A stretch of 58,087 nt of DNA from Oscillospiraceae bacterium. GTDB lineage: Bacteria; Bacillota; Clostridia; Oscillospirales; Oscillospiraceae. The DNA lies in NCBI GenBank assembly GCA_015067795.1, contig SVLU01000012.1:1-58087 (forward strand). Reading direction: 5' to 3'. Below are positions 16,828 through 24,269 of the stretch, piece after piece (the first letter of the stretch is position 1; each line of letters starts with the position of its first letter). The notes below the pieces were generated by a model. That model was not told the origin of the DNA, searched no databases, and worked only from the letters and a program-made list of their open reading frames with translations. The position numbers and the translations under genes were made by a program.

Positions 16828-17679
16828 TTGCAGACAGAGAGCCTTAATGAAAAGGCAAAGGGAATAAAGCTTGTAATAACTGACATGGACGGCACACTGC
16901 TCCACAGTGATAAGAGCGTTTCAGAGTTTACTCTGGAGACTATAAAGCGTATCCGTGAAAAGGGTATAGACTTCACTGTATGCACCGGCAGAAGCTACGC
17001 ATGGCTTGGAGATTATGTCCAACACTTGGGGATAAACTGTCCGCTTATAGGTTCTAACGGCTGTGAAATAGTCCACGGCGGAACAGGGGATAGGCTTTAT
17101 ACAGTATCTCTGGGCTTTGAAAATGCCGCTAAGGCTATCGGCTATTGCATCGACCATGGCTTGGATTTCTTCTGCGAAACTCCCAATGGTTGGATTATTC
17201 CCCATTATATCAGCAATATGGACCCCTTCCCGGGCTTTTATCCTGACCTGCCACTTAATGGTTTCAGCCTGGATAAGACCATCAGAGTAAAGGAAAAAAG
17301 TCAGCTTGAAGCTCTTACGGTTTTTAAGGTAGTCGTCTGGATAACCTACGGTAACGAGGGTGAACTGATGCGTGAGCTTGTATCTCAGATGACAGGGGTT
17401 GAGCTTATCCATTCCGCTCGTGATATTTATGAAATTCTTCCGGAAAATAACAATAAAGGCAAGAGTTTTTTGAAGCTTTGTGATATAATGGGTATTGACC
17501 CAAGTGAGTGCTGTGCTTTGGGGGATTTTGACAACGATCTTCCCATGCTGAGTGCAGCAGGTATTTCCGTAGCTGTAGCTAACGCACCGTCACGCATTAA
17601 AGATGCTGTTGACTATGTGACAACTACCAATAATGAAGACGGTGTTGCGAAAGCTTTAAATAAAATTTTTTTGAATTAG
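16828..17679 (+). CDS. Cof-type HAD-superfamily phosphatase
   Basis: 283 aa. HAD motif I is DMDGTLL near residue 19, motif II is CTGRS near 52, a conserved Lys lies in the middle region, and motif IV GDFDNDLPML is near 231-240. The layout with the large C2B cap between motifs II and III is that of Cof/YcsE-type sugar- or cofactor-phosphate phosphatases. The substrate is unknown. TTG at 16828 is preferred because a ribosome site GGAAG precedes it and the ATG at 16808 runs into a stop. mscS follows after 15 nt. Confidence 0.88.
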   Translation: MQTESLNEKAKGIKLVITDMDGTLLHSDKSVSEFTLETIKRIREKGIDFTVCTGRSYAWLGDYVQHLGINCPLIGSNGCEIVHGGTGDRLYTVSLGFENAAKAIGYCIDHGLDFFCETPNGWIIPHYISNMDPFPGFYPDLPLNGFSLDKTIRVKEKSQLEALTVFKVVVWITYGNEGELMRELVSQMTGVELIHSARDIYEILPENNNKGKSFLKLCDIMGIDPSECCALGDFDNDLPMLSAAGISVAVANAPSRIKDAVDYVTTTNNEDGVAKALNKIFLN

Positions 17680-17694
17680 GAGGATTTTTTAAAC

Positions 17695-18492
17695 ATGGGT
17701 AAGATACTCAATTTCAGCATTGGCTCTCTTGCGATAGGTAAGCTGCTCTCAGCAGTTCTGATCTTCATTGTGGGCTACTTCCTTATCAAGTACGCAATGA
17801 AGCTCATCGGCAAGATGCTGGACAAAACTAAGCTTGAAGGCACTATCAAGGGACTCATTTCAGTTATTGTAAAAGTTGTTCTGTTCTTCCTGCTTGCTCT
17901 TGTTGCGGCTGATAGCCTCGGCATCGACACAACATCCTTTATCGCAGCATTCAGCGTAGTTGGTCTTGCTTTCTCTCTGGCAGTTGAAAAGGTTCTTGCA
18001 AATATCGCAGGCGGTGTTACCCTTGCTGTTACAAAGCCTTTCCATGATGGCGACTTTGTTGAGATTGGTTCCAAGAGCGGTACTATCGAAGCCGTGAACC
18101 TTATCTACACAACTATCAAGACAGTTGATAACAAGGTTATACATATTCCAAACGGCACGATGACCGGCAGCGACATCATCAACTACACAGAAGAGGACAA
18201 GCGTATGCTGGACCTCACAGTTACAGCTTCTTATGAAACCCCGGTTCAGCTTGTTCGCGAAGCCCTCCTTGAGGCTGCTGCAAGCGTAGAAGGTATCTTA
18301 TACGATCCTGCTCCGTTCGTAAATGTAAAGGAATACGGCGAATCCAGCATTTCCTACTACTTCCGCGTATGGTGCAAGACAGAAAATTACTGGCCTGTTA
18401 ACTTCGCTGTTACTGAAGCTATCAAGGAATCCTTTGATAAGAACGGCGTAAAGATGACATATAACAACCTGAACGTCCACGTTATTAAGTGA
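17695..18492 (+). CDS. Small-conductance mechanosensitive channel, MscS family
   Basis: 265 aa. Three N-terminal membrane helices are visible (about 12-40, 55-75, 78-105). The third is the Gly/Ala-rich pore helix, followed by the typical KPFHDGDFVEIG beta domain (about 118-130) and VIHIPNGTM. The C-terminal alpha/beta domain ends normally. It would open under membrane tension to release solutes during hypo-osmotic shock. It is in the same unit as the HAD gene, and the VOC gene begins 2 nt after its stop. Confidence 0.93.
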   Translation: MGKILNFSIGSLAIGKLLSAVLIFIVGYFLIKYAMKLIGKMLDKTKLEGTIKGLISVIVKVVLFFLLALVAADSLGIDTTSFIAAFSVVGLAFSLAVEKVLANIAGGVTLAVTKPFHDGDFVEIGSKSGTIEAVNLIYTTIKTVDNKVIHIPNGTMTGSDIINYTEEDKRMLDLTVTASYETPVQLVREALLEAAASVEGILYDPAPFVNVKEYGESSISYYFRVWCKTENYWPVNFAVTEAIKESFDKNGVKMTYNNLNVHVIK

Positions 18493-18494
18493 TA

Positions 18495-18872
18495 ATGAAG
18501 ATCGAGCATATCGGAGTTTTTGTATTTGACCTTGTGGGCATGAGGGATTTTTATGCCAGTTATTTTGGTTTTATCCCAAACGACAGCTTTTATGAAAATG
18601 CCCGTGGACTCAAGACCTGTTTCATGAGAGCCCCTGATGGCGGTGCAAGGCTTGAGCTTATGACAAAGCCAAATCTCACACCAAATGAAGGAACTGCCGG
18701 TATGGCCCATATTGCCCTTTCTGTTGGCAGTAAGGAGACCGTTGACAGCTTGACTGAATGGCTTAAAAATGACGGCTATCAGGTCACAAGCGGCCCACGC
18801 ACCACAGGTGATGGCTACTACGAAAGCTGTGTTCTTGACCCTGAGGGGAATACGGTTGAAATAACAGTATAA
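18495..18872 (+). CDS. VOC/glyoxalase-family protein
   Basis: 125 aa from ATG 18495 (MKIEHIGVFVFDL), just after the mscS stop and probably translated by coupling. The two beta-alpha-beta-beta-beta modules of the vicinal oxygen chelate fold are visible. H5 in IEHIGV, the LELM strand, H in AHIALSV and the terminal DPEGNTVEI Glu occupy the usual metal-ligand positions. The activity (lactoylglutathione lyase-like or other) is unknown. Confidence 0.85.
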   Translation: MKIEHIGVFVFDLVGMRDFYASYFGFIPNDSFYENARGLKTCFMRAPDGGARLELMTKPNLTPNEGTAGMAHIALSVGSKETVDSLTEWLKNDGYQVTSGPRTTGDGYYESCVLDPEGNTVEITV

Positions 18873-18915
18873 TATGGTATAATTGGCGGTAAAGTATTTG
18901 ATACTTTACCGCCAA
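18856..18915 (+). promoter_or_regulatory. Extended -10 promoter followed by a 15-bp hairpin at the transcript start
   Basis: TTGAAA (18856-18861), 16-bp spacer, TGG-TATAAT (-10 at 18878-18883). A perfect inverted repeat follows at once: TTGGCGGTAAAGTAT (18883-18897), TTG loop, ATACTTTACCGCCAA (18901-18915). It may be an operator, a 5' stabilising stem or a terminator of the upstream unit. Confidence 0.55.
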
Positions 18916-18937
18916 AGCATAAGGAGAAATAAATACT

Positions 18938-19441
18938 ATGATTCGTATCAGAAATATAACCGAAAAGGATTGTGAAACCGTTGTAACAATGATCCGTGAG
19001 CTGGCTGCTTTTGAAAATCTGGAAGACCAGGTAACAGCAACGGCAGAGGACCTGCGTCATGTGGTTTTCGATGAAAAGATCGCTCACTGCTTTATCTGTG
19101 ACGTAAACGGCGAGGCGGCAGGCTATCTGCTGTATTTCTTCAATGTTTCCACATTTAAGTGCAGGAAAGGCGTTTATATTGAGGATATTTATGTCCGTCC
19201 AAACTTCCGTGGACAGGGTCTTGGTAAGGCCATGATCCAGAATTTGGCTCTCTTAGCCGATGAATGGGGTTGCGGCAGAATGGAATGGATGTGCCTTGAC
19301 TGGAATACCAAAGCACAGGACTTTTACAAGTCTCTTGGTGCTGAAAAGATGGATGCCTGGGAATTGTTCCGCGTTGATGAAAAGAAGCTGAGAAACGTTT
19401 ATACCGGCTGCTGCGGCTGCCAGGGTGGTTGCAATCATTGA
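18938..19441 (+). CDS. GNAT-family N-acetyltransferase
   Basis: 167 aa. Begins IRNITEKDCETVVTMIRELA; the acetyl-CoA loop is RPNFRGQGLGKAM (about 88-100), and the C-terminal motif is DWNTKAQDFYKSLGAE. The overall pattern resembles diamine/spermidine acetyltransferases (SSAT/SpeG-like), but the substrate is not certain. The last ten residues form a Cys/Gly-rich tail (CCGCQGGCNH) not usual for the family, possibly metal-binding. AAGGAG precedes the start. The stop overlaps the TTG start of sfsA. Confidence 0.88.
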   Translation: MIRIRNITEKDCETVVTMIRELAAFENLEDQVTATAEDLRHVVFDEKIAHCFICDVNGEAAGYLLYFFNVSTFKCRKGVYIEDIYVRPNFRGQGLGKAMIQNLALLADEWGCGRMEWMCLDWNTKAQDFYKSLGAEKMDAWELFRVDEKKLRNVYTGCCGCQGGCNH

Positions 19442-20112
19442 GATACCATAATATAGTTTCAGGCATATTTCTTAAAAGACCCAACAGGTTCATCGCTCAT
19501 GTTATCATTGATGGCGAAGAGCAGGTCTGTCATGTGAAGAACACAGGAAGATGCGGCGAGCTGCTTATAAAGGGTGTCGAGGTGTTTCTGCAGAGAGCAT
19601 CAAATCCTGAGAGAAAGACGAAATATGACCTGATAGCCGTCCGAAAGGGTGACAGGATAGTGAATATCGACTCCGCAGCACCAAATAAGGTGGCGGCGGA
19701 GCTGATACCGTTCCTTTATCCCGAGGCTATAAACATAAAGCCCGAAGCGAAGTTTGGCGAGTCCCGACTTGACTTTAGGCTGGAGTTTTCCGACCATACC
19801 AGATATATCGAGGTCAAGGGGGTTACACTGGAAACCAATGGCATTGCCATGTTTCCTGATGCTCCTACTGAGCGAGGTGTAAAACACCTTAATGAGCTTG
19901 TAAAGTGCGTGGAGCAGGGAAATAAAGCCACGGCGTTGTTCATAATCCAGATGACTGATATTGAGTATATGACCCCAAATGACGTGACCCATCCCCAGTT
20001 CGGTGAAGCTCTGCGGAGAGCAAAGGAAAAGGGTGTTGATGTTATCGCTGTGGATTGTGATGTAACCCCTGATTCGCTGACATATAAGGGATTTATAGAT
20101 GTAAGATTATAA
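19438..20112 (+). CDS. sfsA: SfsA family protein (DNA/RNA nuclease-like)
   Basis: 224 aa from TTG 19438, which overlaps the GNAT stop (TTGA); TTG 19429 is an alternative. The first residues (RYHNIVSGIFLKRPNRFIAHV) match the family start. VCHVKNTGRCGELL, the nuclease-like core KFGESRLDFRLEF and YIEVKGVTLE follow. SfsA carries an N-terminal OB-like fold and a PD-(D/E)XK-like C-terminal domain. It was first named for sugar fermentation stimulation in E. coli; its true role is unclear. Translation is probably coupled to the GNAT gene. Confidence 0.92.
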   Translation: MRYHNIVSGIFLKRPNRFIAHVIIDGEEQVCHVKNTGRCGELLIKGVEVFLQRASNPERKTKYDLIAVRKGDRIVNIDSAAPNKVAAELIPFLYPEAINIKPEAKFGESRLDFRLEFSDHTRYIEVKGVTLETNGIAMFPDAPTERGVKHLNELVKCVEQGNKATALFIIQMTDIEYMTPNDVTHPQFGEALRRAKEKGVDVIAVDCDVTPDSLTYKGFIDVRL

Positions 20113-20118
20113 AATGAG

Positions 20119-20145
20119 AACAGCACGATTTCGCATCGTGCTGTT
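20119..20145 (+). terminator. sfsA terminator (copy 1 of a shared sequence)
   Basis: Stem AACAGCACGAT / ATCGTGCTGTT with loop TTCGC and a T-run. The identical stem and loop recur at 21831-21857. Confidence 0.9.
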
Positions 20146-20170
20146 TTTGTGTGTTGCATAATCAGAAGAA

Positions 20171-20293
20171 GGCCCCCTTGTGTAAAGGGGGCTGGCATGG
20201 CGTAGCCATGACTGGGGGATTGTTAGTAAATAACGACAAGACAACCCCTCCGTCTCGCCTATGGCGAGCCACCTCCCCTTACACAGGGGAGGC
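20171..20293. repeat. GGCCCCC palindromic intergenic element, copy 1
   Basis: 123-bp element. The left end GGCCCCCTTGTGTAAAGGGG and right end CCTCCCCTTACACAGGGGAG are imperfect inverted repeats of each other, and each is itself a hairpin. Internal hairpins (GGCATGGCGTAGCCATG; TCGCCTATGGCGA) are also present. A related 102-bp copy lies at 21883-21984. No coding capacity. MITE-like. Confidence 0.8.
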
Positions 20294-20393
20294 TTTAGCA
20301 GATTTGCAAAAAATACAAATTAATAAAATGTATGAAAGGGGCTGCCATAGCCTCTTTTACGTGTGATAATAATCTAATATTATTAGGTAACGC

Positions 20394-20606
20394 TTATTTG
20401 TTACGCTTTGGATTAGAGGTAAGACCAAGAAGATAATCAACGGAAACGTCATAGAATTTGGAAAGACGGATAAGAATGTCTGTTGGAATATCACGCTGAC
20501 CTAATTCGTAGTTGCTGTACACCTGCTGTGAACAATTAAGATATGCGGCTAAATCTTTTTGTTTTAAGTCTTTATCTTCTCTTAAATCTCTTATTCGTTG
20601 ATACAT
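20394..20606 (-). CDS. XRE-family helix-turn-helix regulator
   Basis: 70 aa. ATG at 20604-20606 follows GAGGTGAGGGAG; the frame extends 12 codons further upstream but lacks a ribosome site there. The five-helix Cro/CI domain is complete: LREDKDLKQKDLAAYLNCSQ, the recognition helix region QQVYSNYELGQR, and FYDVSVDYLLG. It is divergent from the 96-aa membrane protein. The intervening DNA contains nested inverted repeats that are the likely binding site. Confidence 0.9.
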   Translation of the reverse strand: MYQRIRDLREDKDLKQKDLAAYLNCSQQVYSNYELGQRDIPTDILIRLSKFYDVSVDYLLGLTSNPKRNK

Positions 20607-20638
20607 CTCCCTCACCTCAATGGATACGTTATCACACT

Positions 20639-20700
20639 GCATTTTGTTGTATTGACAATTACCGCAAAGTGCGGTAGAATAATTTTATACAACAAAATGC
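20639..20700 (+). promoter_or_regulatory. Operator-promoter region between XRE gene and small membrane protein
   Basis: TTGACA (20652-20657), 17-bp spacer, TAGAAT (20675-20680) directed to the right. The spacer contains the palindrome ACCGCA-AAG-TGCGGT (20661-20675). Outside it, perfect 14-bp arms GCATTTTGTTGTAT (20639-20652) and ATACAACAAAATGC (20687-20700) face each other. A bound XRE repressor would block the promoter directly. Confidence 0.65.
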
Positions 20701-20751
20701 GGTATATTTTCTGTTGTGTTTTATGATTACCAAAAATGAGGAGGATATTTT

Positions 20752-21042
20752 ATGAACAACCCATTATTTAGAAATGTTGGAAAAGAGTTAAAGGAAATGG
20801 CGGAAGCCAAAGCAAAGTGGATAAGAATAAAATATGCATTAATAAGTGTTTTACTAATAGTAGCAGGCTATAGTTTTGTTACAAGATTTGAAAGTGTATT
20901 TGTTTCTCTTATATGCTTTGGTGCGGCAATATTAGTATTCATGTATGGCAATAATGTGGCACTTGAATCTGTGATAGAAACCTATGCGTATGGCGAATTG
21001 GTTGAGCGTGTAACTTCCATTGAAGAAAAGCTTGAAAAGTAG
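20752..21042 (+). CDS. Small two-helix membrane protein
   Basis: 96 aa, with a GAGGAG ribosome site. An N-terminal amphipathic segment (ELKEMAEAKAKW) is followed by two hydrophobic helices (about 27-43 and 49-68) and a C-terminal Glu-rich segment. No family is recognised. It is controlled by the promoter carrying the XRE operator and precedes a lipoprotein gene by 22 nt, which suggests a three-gene module (regulator, membrane protein, lipoprotein). Confidence 0.65.
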   Translation: MNNPLFRNVGKELKEMAEAKAKWIRIKYALISVLLIVAGYSFVTRFESVFVSLICFGAAILVFMYGNNVALESVIETYAYGELVERVTSIEEKLEK

Positions 21043-21064
21043 AAACGAGAAACGGAGTAGTGCA

Positions 21065-21811
21065 ATGAAAAGAATAATGGCATTGATATTGGCGAGTTTA
21101 ATTTTAATTAGTATGTCTGCTTGCGGTGCAGTTGAATCAGAAAAAAATGTTTTGAATTATGATGGTAATAAAGAGATTGATGAAAATGAAGAGCCTGAAA
21201 TAGAGGCTGGATTTGAAGGTGTATGGTACATAGATGATGGATATCCGAACTATACTATTTTCTATGGTGATGAAACTTGTAAATTAATTGCATTTGAAGA
21301 CGATGGTACTGTTGATGAAATAGAAACAATTAAATATATGGTTAACGACGATGGGACAATGACAGTGAATGATGGTGAAGAAACAGAAAAGTACAATTTT
21401 GAATTATCAGGAGATACTTTAAAACTCAATAATGTCAAAAATGTGAATGACAATGATAGCACTGTTGTTTTTACAAAACTTATGGATGCAAATAATCAAA
21501 AAGTTTTTGCAGGACGTTGGATTCCTATTACTGAATTGAGTATCTATCTGTGCATTGATTCTGAAAGGGGAAAATTTGAAGAAGTAACAGCATTTGAATT
21601 CTATGCTGATGGTACTTATAAATTAGAAGTTGGTCCTATTTTTGGAGAAAGCGATGAAAGAAATGGGAATTATCAGATAGTTCATGATGGTCGAGCGTTT
21701 ACACTTGATGGGAACGACTATCATGATTTTGAACTTCTTGGAAATGATTTTATGATACTTACTGACCAAGATGGTGCAAAGCATCTTTTGATTTGCGTTG
21801 ACTTTAAATAG
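21065..21811 (+). CDS. Lipoprotein of unknown function
   Basis: 249 aa from ATG 21065 (CGGAG ribosome site); the 15 codons upstream in frame are not needed. A lipoprotein signal ends at LISMSAC with Cys at about residue 20. The mature part is very acidic and seems to contain two similar beta domains: GVWYIDDGYPNYTIFY...DGTMTVNDG...YNFELSGDTLKL, and GRWIPITELSIYL...DGTYKLEVG...YQIVHDGRAFTL. This lipocalin-like 'W...DGT...Y...L' pattern is common in Firmicute lipoproteins. Function unknown. Confidence 0.75.
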   Translation: MKRIMALILASLILISMSACGAVESEKNVLNYDGNKEIDENEEPEIEAGFEGVWYIDDGYPNYTIFYGDETCKLIAFEDDGTVDEIETIKYMVNDDGTMTVNDGEETEKYNFELSGDTLKLNNVKNVNDNDSTVVFTKLMDANNQKVFAGRWIPITELSIYLCIDSERGKFEEVTAFEFYADGTYKLEVGPIFGESDERNGNYQIVHDGRAFTLDGNDYHDFELLGNDFMILTDQDGAKHLLICVDFK

Positions 21812-21830
21812 TTTACCTATACAAGCGCAA

Positions 21831-21857
21831 AACAGCACGATTTCGCATCGTGCTGTT
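21831..21857 (+). terminator. Lipoprotein gene terminator (copy 2 of a shared sequence)
   Basis: Stem, loop and T-run are the same as at 20119-20145, here with extra pairing GCGCAAA / TTTTGCG outside. Confidence 0.88.
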
Positions 21858-21882
21858 TTTGCGTGTATGTATAATCAGAAAA

Positions 21883-21984
21883 GGCCCCCTTGTGTAAAGG
21901 GGGCTGGCGGCGATAGCCGTCTGGGGGATTGTTTTTTACAACCCCTCCGGCTCTTCGAGCCACCTCCCCTTGCACAGGGGAGGC
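21883..21984. repeat. GGCCCCC palindromic intergenic element, copy 2
   Basis: 102-bp relative of the element at 20171-20293, with the same ends (GGCCCCCTTGTGTAAAGGGG; CCTCCCCTTGCACAGGGGAG) and different internal hairpins. In both places the element follows the same terminator and the linker ATAATCAGAA. Confidence 0.8.
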
Positions 21985-21995
21985 ATTGGAAAAAA

Positions 21996-22751
21996 CTAAT
22001 TCTGTTTCTTTTTCTCCGAAAAAGGATTACACCTTGTATACTCATTAGGCTGCCAGCCGTCGAGGGGCAGTCGTTGCATAGCGCCGAAAACCTTGCTTTT
22101 AAGATCGGGGTACTGCTTACTGAGATTTTTAATTAAAACTTTGACCTCCTCACGCTTACTTTCGCCGTCGATGGGGCAGTTGCTTTCGGCAACAGGGAGG
22201 TTATAACGCTCAGCTAAGCTCTGTACAGTGCCTTCTCCAACATACAGCATGGGGCGTATTTGGGTAACACCCTTACGGCTCATATAGGTCACAGGCTGGA
22301 AACAGCTTATGCGTCCCTCATAGAAAAGAGAAAGCATAAAGGTTTCGACGGCATCATCGAAGTGATGACCAAGTGCGATTTTATTAACACCCAGCTCTGT
22401 CATCATATCATGGAGTGCACCACGACGCATTTTTGCACAAAGAGCGCAAGGGTTCTTCTCCTGACGGTATTCAAAGATGATTTTGCTGATTTCGGTATGC
22501 TTGATGGTATATGGAACTTCGAGTTGTTTGCAAAGCTCGGCAATTTCAGAGTAATCAACACCGTTGCCCATGTCAACGGTGAGGGCGTGAAGCTCAAAGT
22601 GCTTGGGATAAAATTTTTGCAGATTTGCCATAGCACACAGCAGGGCTAAAGAGTCCTTACCGCCGGAGACACCAACGGCGATAACGTCACCCTCGTTTAT
22701 CATGGAATAATCCTCCACACAGCGGCGGATGTAACCTGTAAATTTGTTCAA
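21996..22751 (-). CDS. ttcA: TtcA-family tRNA 2-thiolation ATPase
   Basis: About 251 aa. The PP-loop SGGKDS is near residues 29-34 (32-37 if the GTG at 22760 is used). The iron-sulfur ligands C105 and C108 (NPCALCAKMRRG) and C195 (SNCPIDG), counted from the GTG, complete the TtcA signature; GHHFDD is also present. The family makes 2-thiocytidine at tRNA position 32 using a [4Fe-4S] cluster. TTG 22751 is preferred because AGAGG lies 8 nt upstream; the GTG overlaps that ribosome site. The gene is monocistronic and divergent from rplM. Confidence 0.85.
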   Translation of the reverse strand: MNKFTGYIRRCVEDYSMINEGDVIAVGVSGGKDSLALLCAMANLQKFYPKHFELHALTVDMGNGVDYSEIAELCKQLEVPYTIKHTEISKIIFEYRQEKNPCALCAKMRRGALHDMMTELGVNKIALGHHFDDAVETFMLSLFYEGRISCFQPVTYMSRKGVTQIRPMLYVGEGTVQSLAERYNLPVAESNCPIDGESKREEVKVLIKNLSKQYPDLKSKVFGAMQRLPLDGWQPNEYTRCNPFSEKKKQN

Positions 22752-22863
22752 AGAAAACACCTCTAAAAAATAAATTGCGATTTGAGAATTCGGGAGTAAA
22801 CGTGAGAAAAACGGAGCTTTCAGGAGATTGCAAATATGTAAATAAATTTTTTGAAAATAAGTG

Positions 22864-22892
22864 TTGACATTGGAAAAATGTTGTGGTATAAA
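22864..22892 (+). promoter_or_regulatory. rplM-rpsI promoter
   Basis: TTGACA (22864-22869), 17-bp spacer, TGG-TATAAA (-10 at 22887-22892). Near-consensus with an extended -10, as expected for a ribosomal protein operon. Confidence 0.85.
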
Positions 22893-22899
22893 ATTATAG

Positions 22900-22918
22900 C
22901 ACGTTTATTGTAAACGTG
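22900..22918 (+). promoter_or_regulatory. Leader hairpin upstream of rplM
   Basis: Stem CACGTTTA / TAAACGTG with loop TTG at the very start of the expected transcript. Firmicute rplM leaders often contain a regulatory structure bound by L13. This hairpin is in the right place, but the match to that family was not tested. Confidence 0.45.
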
Positions 22919-22968
22919 TATATAAAGTTTGTCAAAAATTATTTTTATTATAAATTGGAGGAAGACAA

Positions 22969-23400
22969 ATGTCTACAACACTCGCAAAGACAGGTGCCGT
23001 TGAACGTAAATGGTACATTCTTGATGCGGCTGGCAAGCCACTTGGCCGTACAGCTGCAACTGCTGCGGTTCTTCTTCGCGGCAAGCATAAGGTTGACTAC
23101 ACACCAAACGTTGACTGTGGTGATTTCGTAATCATTCTCAACGCAGGTGAAGCAGTTCTCACAGGTAAGAAGCTTCAGCAGAAGTACTATCGTCGTCACT
23201 CCGGTTGGGTTGGCGGCCTTAAGGAAATCCAGTACAGCCGTCTGATGGCAGAACGTCCAGAAATGGCAATGGAACTGGCAGTTAAGGGCATGATGAGAAA
23301 GAACTCTCTCGATCGTGCAGCTCTCACCCGTCTGAAGGTTTATCGCGGCGCAGAACACAAGCATCAGGCTCAGAAGCCAGTAGCTTGGACTCAGGAATAA
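22969..23400 (+). CDS. rplM: 50S ribosomal protein L13
   Basis: 143 aa, normal length. Diagnostic segments are KWYILDAAGKPLGR, DYTPNVDCGDFVIILNA and KLQQKYYRRHSG. GGAGGAAG precedes the ATG. It binds 23S rRNA early in 50S assembly. It is followed 15 nt later by rpsI, the conserved bacterial pair. Confidence 0.98.
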   Translation: MSTTLAKTGAVERKWYILDAAGKPLGRTAATAAVLLRGKHKVDYTPNVDCGDFVIILNAGEAVLTGKKLQQKYYRRHSGWVGGLKEIQYSRLMAERPEMAMELAVKGMMRKNSLDRAALTRLKVYRGAEHKHQAQKPVAWTQE

Positions 23401-23415
23401 GGGAGGTACTTAGTA

Positions 23416-23820
23416 ATGTATAAGAGCAAGAAGCCATATATGTATGGTACTGGTAGAAGAAAGTCCTCTGTTGCAAGAGTTCATCTGTTCCCAGGCGGCA
23501 CAGGCAAGATCACAATCAACGGTCGTGACATCGACGATTACTTCGGTCTCGACACACTTAAGCTCATCGTTCGTCAGCCTCTGAACACAACCAAGACACT
23601 TGGTAAGGTTGACATCGAAGCTACAGTATCCGGCGGCGGCGTTTCCGGTCAGGCTGGCGCAATCCGTCACGGTATCTCCAGAGCTCTCCTTCTGGTAGAC
23701 GAAAGCTATCGTCCACTTCTGAAGGCTGCTGGTTTCCTCACCCGCGACCCAAGAATGAAGGAACGTAAAAAGTACGGTCTCAAGGCAGCTCGTCGCGCTC
23801 CACAGTTCTCCAAGAGATAG
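23416..23820 (+). CDS. rpsI: 30S ribosomal protein S9
   Basis: 134 aa. [12 protein letters not shown] at the N-terminus, [19 protein letters not shown] in the middle and the basic tail ending QFSKR are the S9 signatures; the terminal Arg reaches the P-site tRNA. Second gene of the rplM-rpsI operon and followed by a strong terminator. Confidence 0.98.
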   Translation: MYKSKKPYMYGTGRRKSSVARVHLFPGGTGKITINGRDIDDYFGLDTLKLIVRQPLNTTKTLGKVDIEATVSGGGVSGQAGAIRHGISRALLLVDESYRPLLKAAGFLTRDPRMKERKKYGLKAARRAPQFSKR

Positions 23821-23832
23821 TTTGCTATTTCC

Positions 23833-23858
23833 AAGAGCCATCCGAAAGGATGGCTCTT
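23833..23858 (+). terminator. rplM-rpsI terminator
   Basis: 11-bp stem AAGAGCCATCC / GGATGGCTCTT with a GAAA tetraloop and a T-run. Confidence 0.92.
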
Positions 23859-23880
23859 TTTTAGTATTTATAACATTTCG

Positions 23881-23919
23881 TCGCTCATTCATCAATCATT
23901 ATGATTGATGAATGAGCGA
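23881..23919. repeat. Perfect 39-bp palindrome
   Basis: 19-bp arms (TCGCTCATTCATCAATCAT and its exact inverse) around a single T. There is no T-run. It lies between the rpsI terminator and the regulatory region of the LRR gene at 24270. Confidence 0.85.
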
Positions 23920-24081
23920 TGAACATAATTACCCCCACTGCAAAGCACAGGCTTGCAAGGGGGATTTTATTTAGCTTTAATTCTGAACAATAATATGAAA
24001 TTGTAACTGTTTTTAAATTGTAAATCCGTTGAAGATTTGCTAAAATCGAACAGGGGTATTGTGCGAAATTGGATAATTAAG

Positions 24082-24155
24082 CATTTCTTAAGATTGAATT
24101 TCATTTCTTAAGATTTCTTAATAATTATAGATAAAAAACTACAATGTGATAAAAT
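24082..24155 (+). promoter_or_regulatory. CTTAA-box promoter of the first LRR unit
   Basis: Boxes CTTAAG at 24087 and 24107 and CTTAAT at 24117, the last two 10 bp apart, within repeats of TTTCTTAAGA. An extended -10 TGA-TAAAAT lies at 24147-24155. There is no -35 consensus. The same arrangement and 33-bp distance from the last box to the -10 occur upstream of the LRR gene at 32680. The rest of 23920-24269 shows nothing else. Confidence 0.6.
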
Positions 24156-24269
24156 GTATACATAACAACACAATCAGTGATTTTTGAACACGACAAATGC
24201 TGATGTGTTTTGGAGAGTACAGCATTAAATTGATGTTGTTATCATACAGGATAAAAAGGGGGCGGAATA

